Shown here one piece after another: positions 1 through 6,308 of a stretch of DNA of 18,282 bases. A program made the translations under genes and the position numbers. The DNA is from Tannockella sp964369175 (GTDB lineage: Bacteria; Bacillota_I; Bacilli_A; Erysipelotrichales; Coprobacillaceae). The notes under the pieces are model-generated. The model worked only from the letters and a program-made list of their open reading frames with translations, was not told where the DNA came from and did not search any database. The DNA lies in NCBI GenBank assembly GCA_964369175.1, contig CAYJEM010000039.1:1-18282 (forward strand), written 5' to 3'. The number at the start of each line of letters is the position of its first letter. Within the stretch, counting starts at the first letter, position 1.

Positions 1-16
1 AGTACTACAAAAACTT

Positions 17-68
17 GTGTAAGAGTAACTTCTACTTATATTTTTAAAAGTAGAAGTTAGTCTTACAC
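17..68. repeat. Long imperfect inverted repeat (hairpin)
   Basis: Two arms of 21 bases (17-37 and 48-68) are complementary except for one G:G mismatch (25 against 60), around a 10-base AT-rich loop. A weaker CCTT/AAGG hairpin (75-88) and a run of seven T (92-98) follow. The main hairpin has no T-run directly after it. The pair could be the end of an upstream transcription unit outside the window, or a small palindromic intergenic element. No coding sequence is visible in 1-163. Confidence 0.7.
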
Positions 69-96
69 TTAACACCTTATATAAAAGGCACTTTTT

Positions 97-125
97 TTGT
101 ATAGTATTATACTACATATTATGAT
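97..125 (+). promoter_or_regulatory. Predicted promoter of the popT-like gene
   Basis: TTGTAT (97-102), a 17-base spacer and TATGAT (120-125) fit a sigma-A type promoter. Transcription would start near 132, upstream of the GGAGG ribosome binding site at 153-157. A perfect TATAAT at 138-143 is an alternative -10, but it has no good -35 and would start transcription almost on the ribosome binding site. Confidence 0.5.
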
Positions 126-163
126 ATAGTTTATAAATATAATACAAATTATGGAGGTATACA

Positions 164-1042
164 ATGGTATTGAATTTTATACGTGGCTTTTGCATGGCAA
201 TGGCAGATAGTGTTCCAGGTGTTTCGGGTGGAACAATTGCGTTTTTACTAGGATTTTATGATAAATTTATATTCTCATTAGATAGTCTAGTTAGTGGAAC
301 AATGGAAGAGAGAAAAGAAGGATTTATCTTTTTGTTAAAAATTGGTGTTGGTTGGATAGTTGGATTTCTAGCATGTGTAGTCTTGTTAGCTTCATTATTT
401 AGCGAACATATTTATATGATTAGTTCATTGTTTTTAGGATTTATCGTATTTTCTATCCCGCTTATAGTTAGAGAGGAAAATAAAGTAATATCTGGAAATC
501 ATTCTCACCTTATTTTTACATTGCTAGGAGCAGCAATTGTATTTGCAATTACTTACTTTAATCCTGCAAGTGGTAGTGGTGGAATTGATATTACAGTAAG
601 TAACCTTTCAGTAGGTCTGGGGATTTATATCTTCTTAGTTGCTATGGTTGCTATTTCAGCAATGGTATTACCAGGGATTTCAGGTTCAACAATATTATTA
701 ATATTTGGTTTGTATGTTCCAATTATTACAGGTATTAAAGAGTTACTTTTATTTAATTTTGAATATTTGCCTGTAATCATGATTGCTGGGTGTGGAATAA
801 TTGTTGGTATATTATCAACAGTAAAATTAATAAAAATTGCATTGAATAAATGGCGTAGTCAAATGATTTATTTTATCATAGGTCTAATGATTGGATCGTT
901 ATATGCTATTATTCAAGGTCCAACAACTCTAGATGTACCTCAACCTGAGTTATCTATGGCAACATTCAATCATTTGTTTTTCTTCTTAGGAATTGGTTTT
1001 TTATTTGTGTTACAATTATTAAAAAATATCACAGAAAAGTAG
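164..1042 (+). CDS. popT: DUF368 / PopT-type undecaprenyl-phosphate translocase
   Basis: This 292-residue polytopic membrane protein belongs to the DUF368 family. Members of the family (PopT) return the lipid carrier undecaprenyl phosphate across the cytoplasmic membrane for reuse in cell-wall polymer synthesis. The two inverted halves each carry the family signature: PGVSGGT at about residues 18-24 and PGISGST at about 170-176, both followed by hydrophobic segments. Many further membrane spans are visible. GGAGG lies 6 bases before the ATG, and the protein opens directly into the family N-terminus. The next gene begins 7 bases after the stop and is probably cotranscribed. Family assignment is firm; the translocase role is taken from characterised relatives, and the symbol follows them. 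Confidence 0.85.
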   Translation: MVLNFIRGFCMAMADSVPGVSGGTIAFLLGFYDKFIFSLDSLVSGTMEERKEGFIFLLKIGVGWIVGFLACVVLLASLFSEHIYMISSLFLGFIVFSIPLIVREENKVISGNHSHLIFTLLGAAIVFAITYFNPASGSGGIDITVSNLSVGLGIYIFLVAMVAISAMVLPGISGSTILLIFGLYVPIITGIKELLLFNFEYLPVIMIAGCGIIVGILSTVKLIKIALNKWRSQMIYFIIGLMIGSLYAIIQGPTTLDVPQPELSMATFNHLFFFLGIGFLFVLQLLKNITEK

Positions 1043-1049
1043 GCACTAT

Positions 1050-1433
1050 ATGAAATACAAAGAGCTAAGGTTAACTATTTTTCACGGGATATTTATACTA
1101 CTAACATCGAGTAGTGGGTTATATTTCATTTTACAAGATGATATTGCAAGAGGATTGATTGCTTTCTTTATTTGTTTAATGAGTTTACAAATGGTAATAT
1201 TAAAAAATAACCTTAAAGTATTTGATGATAGTTGTATAATCTTCATTTTTGCCGGGATAGGAATATTACCTCGAATGCTTGAATTTAGTGATATTAAGGA
1301 AGTAAAGCTAATTTCAAAGCATCGCATAGATATTACACACGCAAAGTTAAATAAAATATATATTATTGATGCAAAAGCATTTTACGCAGAGCTAACACAA
1401 AAAATGGATGTATATAAAAAATGCTGTAGATAA
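1050..1433 (+). CDS. Small membrane protein, two predicted TM segments and a possible PH-like tail
   Basis: This is a 127-residue protein I do not recognise with certainty. Two hydrophobic segments (about residues 9-27 and 34-50) are followed by a short basic stretch and a soluble C-terminal part of alternating beta-type sequence. That layout, a TM hairpin followed by a strand-rich domain, resembles small bacterial PH-domain membrane proteins, but this is inference from pattern only. The gene starts 7 bases after the popT-like gene, with an AGTAGG element upstream, so the two probably share a transcript. Its stop codon lies in the loop of an intrinsic terminator, which ends the unit. Confidence 0.6.
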   Translation: MKYKELRLTIFHGIFILLTSSSGLYFILQDDIARGLIAFFICLMSLQMVILKNNLKVFDDSCIIFIFAGIGILPRMLEFSDIKEVKLISKHRIDITHAKLNKIYIIDAKAFYAELTQKMDVYKKCCR

Positions 1434-1456
1434 GTAATCTATAGCATTTTTCTATT
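1416..1456 (+). terminator. Intrinsic terminator of the popT-like unit
   Basis: A 15-base-pair stem with one G:U pair (1416-1430/1431 against 1437-1451) has a five-base loop and ends in a T-run. The stop codon of the upstream gene (1431-1433) falls at the top of the hairpin, so the ascending arm is coding sequence. Confidence 0.85.
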
Positions 1457-1461
1457 CTTAT

Positions 1462-1490
1462 TTGGAAAAAATATACATCTATGGTACGAT
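1462..1490 (+). promoter_or_regulatory. Predicted promoter of the lipoprotein gene
   Basis: TTGGAA (1462-1467), 17 bases, then TACGAT (1485-1490) preceded by TGG, giving an extended -10. Transcription would begin near 1497, right at the AGGAGGG ribosome binding site (1498-1504). This rules against the in-frame upstream ATG at 1462 as the start of the gene. Confidence 0.6.
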
Positions 1491-1509
1491 AAAAAAAAGG
1501 AGGGATTTT

Positions 1510-2016
1510 ATGAAAAAGATTGCACTTACAATTATTAGTTGTATGTTAGTTATTATATTAGGTGGCTGTTCAAGTCAAGGTGCACCTATTCATGAAGTGG
1601 GAACGTTTACTGTTGAAGTGCCTGATGGATGGCTAGTTGTACCAATGAACAAATTGGGAAGTGATGATGTCATTCTTGATGACGTAGTTAGTCTATATAA
1701 AGGTGCAACTGATCCAACTACTGCTGCATTTAGTTTTCCAGGAGTAATTATATCTGTTAATCCAATAGAAAAACCTTTTGATGATACTCGTGGGTATTAT
1801 GATGATGCAACGGATGTTAAACCAATTATTCTTGATGATGTAACATGGAATGGATTTGTTACAAATAACAGTGGTTATCCAATAGTTAATCTAACTGCAA
1901 CAACAGACGAAGGAATATACAATGTAATTATTGCAAATGAACGCAGTGAAGGTAGTATTAGTATTAATGACAATGATGTTCAAGAAATTTTAAAAAGTAT
2001 AAAAATAACAAAGTAG
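1510..2016 (+). CDS. Lipoprotein of unknown function
   Basis: The product has 168 residues. A lysine-rich start, a hydrophobic core and the lipobox L-G-G-C place the lipidated cysteine at residue 20, so the mature protein should be anchored to the outer face of the membrane. After a short linker comes a compact domain opening with the motif VEVPDGW (about 35-41), a pattern also seen in small PsbP/Mog1-like lipoproteins; that fold suggestion is tentative. The domain is acidic and has no recognisable catalytic motif. The start is set by AGGAGGG five bases upstream; a longer reading from 1462 would overlap the predicted promoter and spoil the signal peptide. It has its own promoter and terminator and appears monocistronic. 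Confidence 0.8.
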   Translation: MKKIALTIISCMLVIILGGCSSQGAPIHEVGTFTVEVPDGWLVVPMNKLGSDDVILDDVVSLYKGATDPTTAAFSFPGVIISVNPIEKPFDDTRGYYDDATDVKPIILDDVTWNGFVTNNSGYPIVNLTATTDEGIYNVIIANERSEGSISINDNDVQEILKSIKITK

Positions 2017-2032
2017 CTAAGTCTACTTTTTT
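2010..2032 (+). terminator. Intrinsic terminator of the lipoprotein gene
   Basis: A 7-base-pair AT-rich stem (2010-2016 against 2023-2029) has a six-base loop and ends in a T-run. The stop codon TAG is in the ascending arm. Confidence 0.65.
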
Positions 2033-2095
2033 ATACGTCTTAGACAATAATACCTACCACATAAACAAATGAGGAAGTTAATAATATACAATTAT

Positions 2096-2109
2096 GATAC
2101 TATAGTGTC
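2096..2109. repeat. 14-bp near-palindrome upstream of the LytTR gene
   Basis: GATACTATAGTGTC reads as a dyad with a perfect ACTATAGT core and one T:G position. It overlaps the TATGAT at 2093-2098, a plausible -10 with no good -35, and ends just before the ribosome binding site. It could be an operator for this regulator or a chance AT-rich dyad. Confidence 0.3.
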
Positions 2110-2127
2110 ATGGAAGGAGGGAATGGT

Positions 2128-2571
2128 ATGCGGATTATATTAGAAGAAGTTAATAGTGATGATATTGAAGTTACAATCAAAGGAAATCTTGCAAGTGATG
2201 AGATACTATATTTGATTACTTTGTTAAAAACAAACAAAATAACTTCAAAAATAATACTTCTTAATAATAATGTTGAAATAATCGAAGATATCCAAAATAT
2301 TATTTATTTTGAAGTGTGTAATCGCAAAACGTATGCAATAACTATTAATGGTAGATATGTATGTCGTTATTCCTTAAATGAAATATATACACTATTTAAA
2401 ACACGAGGAATACAACAAATTTCAAAAAGTATTTTAGTAAATATTCATCATGTCAAATCGCTTGAAGCCGAATTTAGTGGTAACTACCTAGTAACATTAG
2501 TAGGGGATTATCACTTAATTATATCTAGATTTTATATGAAAGACTTTAGAAAGGTAATAATGGAGGTATAA
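2128..2571 (+). CDS. LytTR-domain DNA-binding transcriptional regulator
   Basis: This 147-residue protein has an N-terminal part (about 1-50) of unknown type and a C-terminal LytTR domain (about 55-145). Family features visible are the strand and FEV near 60-63, the YSLNEIYTLF helix (81-90), the core ISKSILVNIHHV (98-109) and the ISRFYMKDF ending (132-140). LytTR proteins bind DNA through a beta-rich fold. There is no receiver domain, so it is not a classical response regulator. The start is chosen because AAGGAGGG lies six bases upstream; the in-frame ATG at 2110 overlaps that site. The gene ends one base before a DUF3021 membrane protein, the usual partner in LytTR regulatory systems, in which the membrane protein restrains the regulator. 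The weak -35 region would suit self-activation, but that is inference. Confidence 0.88.
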   Translation: MRIILEEVNSDDIEVTIKGNLASDEILYLITLLKTNKITSKIILLNNNVEIIEDIQNIIYFEVCNRKTYAITINGRYVCRYSLNEIYTLFKTRGIQQISKSILVNIHHVKSLEAEFSGNYLVTLVGDYHLIISRFYMKDFRKVIMEV

Positions 2572-2572
2572 T

Positions 2573-2941
2573 ATGAAAGGATTAAAATATGCATCAATAG
2601 GACTAGCTATTGGATTTGTGCTTACAACTATGTACATGATTCTTTTTGTAGGATTGAATAGTATCACAACACAATTGCTTGGATGGGTTATCGCATCAGC
2701 AATATTTGGTGTGTCATCAATTATTTTTGAAGGGGAAAGTCGCATGCCATTAGTAAATGGTATAATTCATTATGGAATATGTCTAGTGGTTATATTAGTA
2801 ATGACATATATATTCTATATAGATTATATATTGTATATTTTTATCAGTTATAGTATTAGTTATTTAGTAATATATCTAATTATATGGTATGTGGAAAAAT
2901 CAAATGTAAAACGAATTAATCAAAAATTAAATAGTAAGTAA
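2573..2941 (+). CDS. DUF3021-type four-TM membrane protein, LytTR partner
   Basis: The product has 122 residues, and four hydrophobic segments (about 5-27, 34-53, 62-82 and 85-107) fill almost the whole protein, followed by a short basic tail. Size, topology and position directly after a LytTR gene fit the DUF3021 family. GGAGG precedes the ATG and the gene begins one base after the regulator's stop, indicating translational coupling. By analogy with LytTR regulatory systems such as HdrRM and BrsRM of Streptococcus mutans, it probably binds or inhibits the regulator at the membrane. The signal it detects cannot be read from the sequence. Confidence 0.78.
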   Translation: MKGLKYASIGLAIGFVLTTMYMILFVGLNSITTQLLGWVIASAIFGVSSIIFEGESRMPLVNGIIHYGICLVVILVMTYIFYIDYILYIFISYSISYLVIYLIIWYVEKSNVKRINQKLNSK

Positions 2942-2944
2942 TAA

Positions 2945-2977
2945 AAAAATCTTTGTCCTTATTGAACAAAGATTTTT
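2945..2977. terminator. Bidirectional intrinsic terminator
   Basis: A 12-base-pair stem (2945-2956 against 2966-2977) with a nine-base loop is flanked by an A-run on the left and a T-run on the right. It can therefore end transcription both from the LytTR/DUF3021 unit (plus) and from gdhA (minus), whose stop codon is at 2983-2985. Confidence 0.85.
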
Positions 2978-2982
2978 AACTA

Positions 2983-4326
2983 TTAGTAAATTCCTTGAGA
3001 TAACATCGCTGCAACAACTTTTTCAAATCCAGCAATATTTGCTCCTTTGATTAAGTCGTATCCAAGTCCGTATCTTTCACTAGCATCTTTACTAGCATCA
3101 TGGATGCTAATCATGATTTGTTGTAATTTAGCATCAACTTCCTCAGCAGTCCAATTGTAACGCATAGAGTTTTGCGCCATTTCTAATGCAGAAACTGCAA
3201 CCCCACCAGCATTTGCTGCTTTAGCAGGTCCGATAATTCCACCATCAGCCAAGAAAACTTCAACAGCTTCAGGAGTAGTTGGCATATTTGCTCCTTCAAT
3301 AATGTATTTTACACCATTATCAAGTAATTGTTTTGCTTCAGTTGCACTGATTTCGTTTTGTGTTGCACATGGGAATGCCATGTCACCTTTAACACCCCAA
3401 GGTTTTTGTCCTGGGAAGAATTCACAACCAAATTTATCAGCATAATCTTTTAATTTAACAGTATTTGATTCTCTAATTTGACATAAGAAATCAATTTTTT
3501 CATCTGTAACAACACCTTCTGGGTCATATACATATCCATCTCTACCAGAGATAGTAACAACTTTTGCACCATATTCTCTTGCTTTGATACATACACCCCA
3601 AGTAACATTACCATATCCAGAACAAACAATTGTTTTTCCTTCATACGTATCATTGAAATGTTTTAATACTTCTTTACCATAATATACAGCACCAAATCCT
3701 GTTGCTTCTGGACGAATTAAACTTCCACCATAAGGCATTGGTTTACCAGTTAATACACCATTTTCAAAAGCCCCACGAATACGACGGTATTGACCATACA
3801 TGTAACCGATCTCTCTAGCTCCAGTTCCGATATCTCCGGCTGGTACGTCTACATCTGGACCAATATGACGGTATAATTCTGTCATAAAGCTTTGGCAAAA
3901 GCGCATGATTTCATTATCTGATTTTCCTTGAGGGTCAAAGTCAGATCCACCTTTACCACCACCAATTGGTAATGTAGTAAGAGAGTTTTTAAAGATTTGT
4001 TCGAAACCTAAGAATTTAACAATACTTAAGTTTACAGTAGGGTGTAAACGAAGACCACCTTTGTATGGCCCAATTGCACTTGAGAATTGAACACGGTATC
4101 CACGGTTTACTTGAACTTGTCCGCTATCGTCCATCCAAGGTACTTTAAAAAGAATTGCTCTTTCTGGTTCAATAAGTCTTTCTAAAATAGCTTGTTTTTC
4201 ATATTCTGGGTGAGCAGCAATTACTGGCTCTAAAGAAGATAATACTTCTTCAACTGCCTGAATAAATTCTGGTTGATCACCATTTTTTTCTTTTACTGTT
4301 TGTAATACACGATTAATATATGTCAT
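2983..4326 (-). CDS. gdhA: NADP-type glutamate dehydrogenase
   Basis: This enzyme catalyses reductive amination of 2-oxoglutarate with ammonia to glutamate in the cytoplasm, as a homohexamer. From the chosen start it has 447 residues, the length of the E. coli enzyme. The active-site block LPIGGGKGGSDFDP carries the catalytic lysine at 125, and PAGDIG supplies the catalytic aspartate at 165. The nucleotide-binding motif SGYGNV begins the Rossmann domain in the C-terminal half. The start at 4326 is preferred because GGAGG lies eight bases upstream; an in-frame ATG at 4341 overlaps that site and the probable transcription start. The gene stands alone, divergent from the his operon. NADP preference is inferred from similarity to the small hexameric GdhA class. 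Confidence 0.96.
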   Translation of the reverse strand: MTYINRVLQTVKEKNGDQPEFIQAVEEVLSSLEPVIAAHPEYEKQAILERLIEPERAILFKVPWMDDSGQVQVNRGYRVQFSSAIGPYKGGLRLHPTVNLSIVKFLGFEQIFKNSLTTLPIGGGKGGSDFDPQGKSDNEIMRFCQSFMTELYRHIGPDVDVPAGDIGTGAREIGYMYGQYRRIRGAFENGVLTGKPMPYGGSLIRPEATGFGAVYYGKEVLKHFNDTYEGKTIVCSGYGNVTWGVCIKAREYGAKVVTISGRDGYVYDPEGVVTDEKIDFLCQIRESNTVKLKDYADKFGCEFFPGQKPWGVKGDMAFPCATQNEISATEAKQLLDNGVKYIIEGANMPTTPEAVEVFLADGGIIGPAKAANAGGVAVSALEMAQNSMRYNWTAEEVDAKLQQIMISIHDASKDASERYGLGYDLIKGANIAGFEKVVAAMLSQGIY

Positions 4327-4347
4327 AAAATCATCCTCCATGGAGTT

Positions 4348-4356
4348 ATAGTAACA
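4348..4356 (-). promoter_or_regulatory. Predicted extended -10 promoter of gdhA
   Basis: Read on the minus strand, TGTTACTAT is an extended -10. A good TTGACT lies further up (4376-4381), but 22 bases from it, too far for standard spacing; at 17 bases from TTGACT the -10 would be the poor CATGTT. A loose dyad with TGCA at both ends lies between the two elements (4357-4375) and could bind a regulator. The start would be near 4341, next to the ribosome binding site. Confidence 0.4.
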
Positions 4357-4476
4357 TGCACATTTTGTAAATGCAAGTCAATTTATTATCGTGAGTATAT
4401 TTTATTATATTCATTTATGAAAATGCTTATTTTATATAGAAAATTATAGATTTATACAAATATCGAACAATAATGA

Positions 4477-4505
4477 TTGCTTTATTATACAATTATTGGT
4501 ATTAT
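4477..4505 (+). promoter_or_regulatory. Predicted his operon promoter
   Basis: TTGCTT (4477-4482), a 17-base spacer and TATTAT (4500-4505). The start would be near 4512, immediately before the AGAGGTG ribosome binding site of the leader ORF (4514-4520), so nearly the whole leader RNA is leader ORF plus attenuator. Confidence 0.6.
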
Positions 4506-4526
4506 ACAAAAAAAGAGGTGCTAGTT

Positions 4527-4577
4527 ATGAGAAAAACAGTTAGGAATATACAATTACATCACCATTGGTATAACTAG
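4527..4577 (+). CDS. hisL: Histidine leader peptide (16 residues, HHH)
   Basis: A 16-codon ORF encodes MRKTVRNIQLHHHWYN, with CAT-CAC-CAT as codons 11-13, followed by Trp, Tyr, Asn and TAG. It has a good ribosome binding site (AGAGGTG, six bases upstream) and sits between a plausible promoter and a terminator upstream of the first his gene. Three consecutive codons for the amino acid made by the downstream operon are the mark of ribosome-mediated attenuation. The stop codon overlaps the first base of the first downstream hairpin, so a ribosome that finishes the peptide would cover that hairpin's ascending arm. The peptide itself probably has no function beyond being translated. The symbol hisL is used by analogy with enterobacterial his leaders; there is no sequence homology to claim. 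Confidence 0.85.
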   Translation: MRKTVRNIQLHHHWYN

Positions 4578-4670
4578 GGTTAATCACGTATAGATATAAC
4601 CCATTTTTTGATAAAACAAATTGTAGGGTATATCTAATGGCAATATTTTTAAGCAAAGCGGGTCATTAGA
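4577..4670 (+). promoter_or_regulatory. Alternative hairpins of the his attenuator
   Basis: Four overlapping pairings can be drawn before and into the terminator. A:B is 4577-4585 with 4593-4602 (nine pairs, one bulged A), followed by TTTTTT at 4604-4609. B:C is 4592-4602 with 4626-4635 (ten pairs, one bulged A). C:D is 4633-4641 with 4662-4670 (nine pairs, one G:U). D also forms the ascending arm of the terminator. A consistent reading is as follows. A ribosome stalled at the first His codon leaves A free, so A:B forms, C is released to pair with D, and the terminator is blocked. A ribosome at the stop codon masks A, so B:C forms and the terminator folds. B:C and C:D share only three bases, so their exclusion may be partial. 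Confidence 0.65.
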
Positions 4671-4688
4671 AATGGTGATCCGTTTTTT
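4659..4688 (+). terminator. his attenuator terminator
   Basis: A ten-base-pair stem (4659-4668 against 4673-4682) with several G:U pairs and a GAAA loop is followed by six T. It ends 25 bases before hisZ, so it must be read through for the operon to be expressed. There is no T-box element of the AGGGTGGNACCGCG type before it. Confidence 0.85.
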
Positions 4689-4713
4689 ATATAGATATTA
4701 GGGGGAAGATACT

Positions 4714-5685
4714 ATGAATGAATTTACATTTTTACTACCAGAAGAAAGTGTTGATTGTAACTTGTATCAAGTTGCAAATTTACGAAAAATTGAAAATACA
4801 CTGCGCGCTGTATTTGAGGAAGAAAACTATCAAGAGGTTATGTTGCCTAGTTTAGAATACACAAATTTATACACAAACATTGATACTTCGTTGCAACAAG
4901 AAAATATGTTTCAATTTATAAACCATGAAGGGAAAAGTATTTCTATGCGCTTCGATTTTACAATACCACTTGCAAGGTTATATGCAACTCGTTATCACGC
5001 AAATAAACAATCAGTTAAGTATAGCTACTTTGGTAAAGTATATCGTAAGCAAAAGCACTACAAGGGACGAAAAACAGAAATATATCAAGCTGGTATTGAA
5101 TTATTAAATCACGAGGTAGCACAGGGTGACGTTGATATTATAAAGCTTATACAAAATACTAAAAAAGAATTGCCAGTGGAAGATATGTTGATTGAAATTG
5201 GCTATGCACCATTCTTTAATAGATTAGTTGAATTAGTTGGTAACAAGGAATATTTTATTCAATTATGTAAATATCGTGATATTAGCGGAATACAAAAATT
5301 TGTAGAAAATCAAATTGAAAATAAGGCATTACAAGAATTGTTATTATTTTTACCAATATCATTTGGTAAATTATCATTAATTAAAGAGTATGTTCTAAAC
5401 CTAAATGATAACATTTTGAATGAGTGTATTGAATATTTGACTACGATACAGGAAGTTATCTGTGAAGATGTCCAAATATGCTTTGATTTATCAATGGTCC
5501 CAGAGATGAATTATTATACTGGTATCATGATTAAGGGATACATTAAAGGTTGTAATGATACTATTATTACAGGTGGGCGTTATGATAAGCTACTTGAAAA
5601 ATTTAATGTTAAGGCAAGTGCAATTGGTTTTTGTTACAATCTAGATAAGATAGCACAAATGGTAGAACAGGGGGCAATGCAATGA
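4714..5685 (+). CDS. hisZ: ATP phosphoribosyltransferase regulatory subunit HisZ
   Basis: HisZ is a catalytically inactive relative of histidyl-tRNA synthetase. It joins short-form HisG to make the active, histidine-inhibited first enzyme of the pathway. The 323 residues keep the class II synthetase core: MRFDFTIPLARL (78-89), a motif-2-like segment with YFGKVYRKQ (105-113) and YQAGIELL (124-131), YYTGIMIKGY (267-276) and TGGRYD (286-291). The anticodon-binding domain of a real synthetase is absent, which together with the company of a short HisG separates it from HisS. AGGGGGA precedes the start. The stop overlaps the hisG start by four bases (ATGA), fitting a fixed ratio of the two subunits. 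Confidence 0.93.
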   Translation: MNEFTFLLPEESVDCNLYQVANLRKIENTLRAVFEEENYQEVMLPSLEYTNLYTNIDTSLQQENMFQFINHEGKSISMRFDFTIPLARLYATRYHANKQSVKYSYFGKVYRKQKHYKGRKTEIYQAGIELLNHEVAQGDVDIIKLIQNTKKELPVEDMLIEIGYAPFFNRLVELVGNKEYFIQLCKYRDISGIQKFVENQIENKALQELLLFLPISFGKLSLIKEYVLNLNDNILNECIEYLTTIQEVICEDVQICFDLSMVPEMNYYTGIMIKGYIKGCNDTIITGGRYDKLLEKFNVKASAIGFCYNLDKIAQMVEQGAMQ

Positions 5686-6308
5686 TTAAAATAGCTATAA
5701 CAAAAGGTAGAATAGAAAAACAAGTTTGTAAATTGTTAGAGAAGTCTGGATATTCAATTGATGCAATTCTTAATAAAGATCGTGAGTTATTAATCAAAAC
5801 AGATGATTTTGAAATGATTTTTGGAAAATCAAATGATGTAATTACTTTTGTAGAACATGGAATTGTAGATGTTGGATTTGTTGGTAAAGATACATTAGAT
5901 GATAGTGATTTCGATGATTATTATGAAATGTTAGATTTAGATATTGGAAAATGTTATTTTGCAGTATGTAGTTACCCTAGTTATCGTTCAAAAGAATTTA
6001 CAACGCGCAAGAAGATTGCAACAAAATATATAAATGTAGCAAAAAAATATTTTGCAAGTAAAAAGGAAGATGTTGATGTTATTAAATTAGAAGGATCTGT
6101 AGAATTAGGACCAATTGTTGGATTGTCAGATGCAATTGTTGATATTGTTGAAACTGGATCAACATTAAAAGCAAATGGATTAGAAGTAATTGAAAAGATT
6201 TCGGATATTTCAACAAAGTTAATAGTAAATAAGGCAAGTTTGAAATTTAAAAAAGAATATATTATTGATATGATTACAAGATTACAAGCATGTAAGGAGG
6301 AAGGGTAA
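5682..6308 (+). CDS. hisG: ATP phosphoribosyltransferase catalytic subunit, short form
   Basis: HisG condenses ATP with PRPP to give phosphoribosyl-ATP, the committed step of histidine synthesis. At 208 residues it is the short form, lacking the C-terminal regulatory domain and depending on HisZ. The family signature spans about residues 141-162, ending in the PRPP-binding loop DIVETGSTL. The N-terminus MIKIAITKGRIEK is typical. The start codon lies within the end of hisZ and the stop shares one base with the hisD start (TAATG), with AAGGAGG in the last codons serving hisD. Confidence 0.95.
   Translation: MIKIAITKGRIEKQVCKLLEKSGYSIDAILNKDRELLIKTDDFEMIFGKSNDVITFVEHGIVDVGFVGKDTLDDSDFDDYYEMLDLDIGKCYFAVCSYPSYRSKEFTTRKKIATKYINVAKKYFASKKEDVDVIKLEGSVELGPIVGLSDAIVDIVETGSTLKANGLEVIEKISDISTKLIVNKASLKFKKEYIIDMITRLQACKEEG

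Noticed and set aside
4327..4341. Upstream ATG at 4341 as gdhA start
   Set aside because: It overlaps the GGAGG site and the likely transcription start, while the ATG at 4326 gives the canonical 447-residue protein.
4577..4713. T-box riboswitch upstream of hisZ
   Set aside because: There is no AGGGTGGNACCGCG-type element or specifier stem, and the leader is far too short; the coding leader with a His run explains the terminator better.
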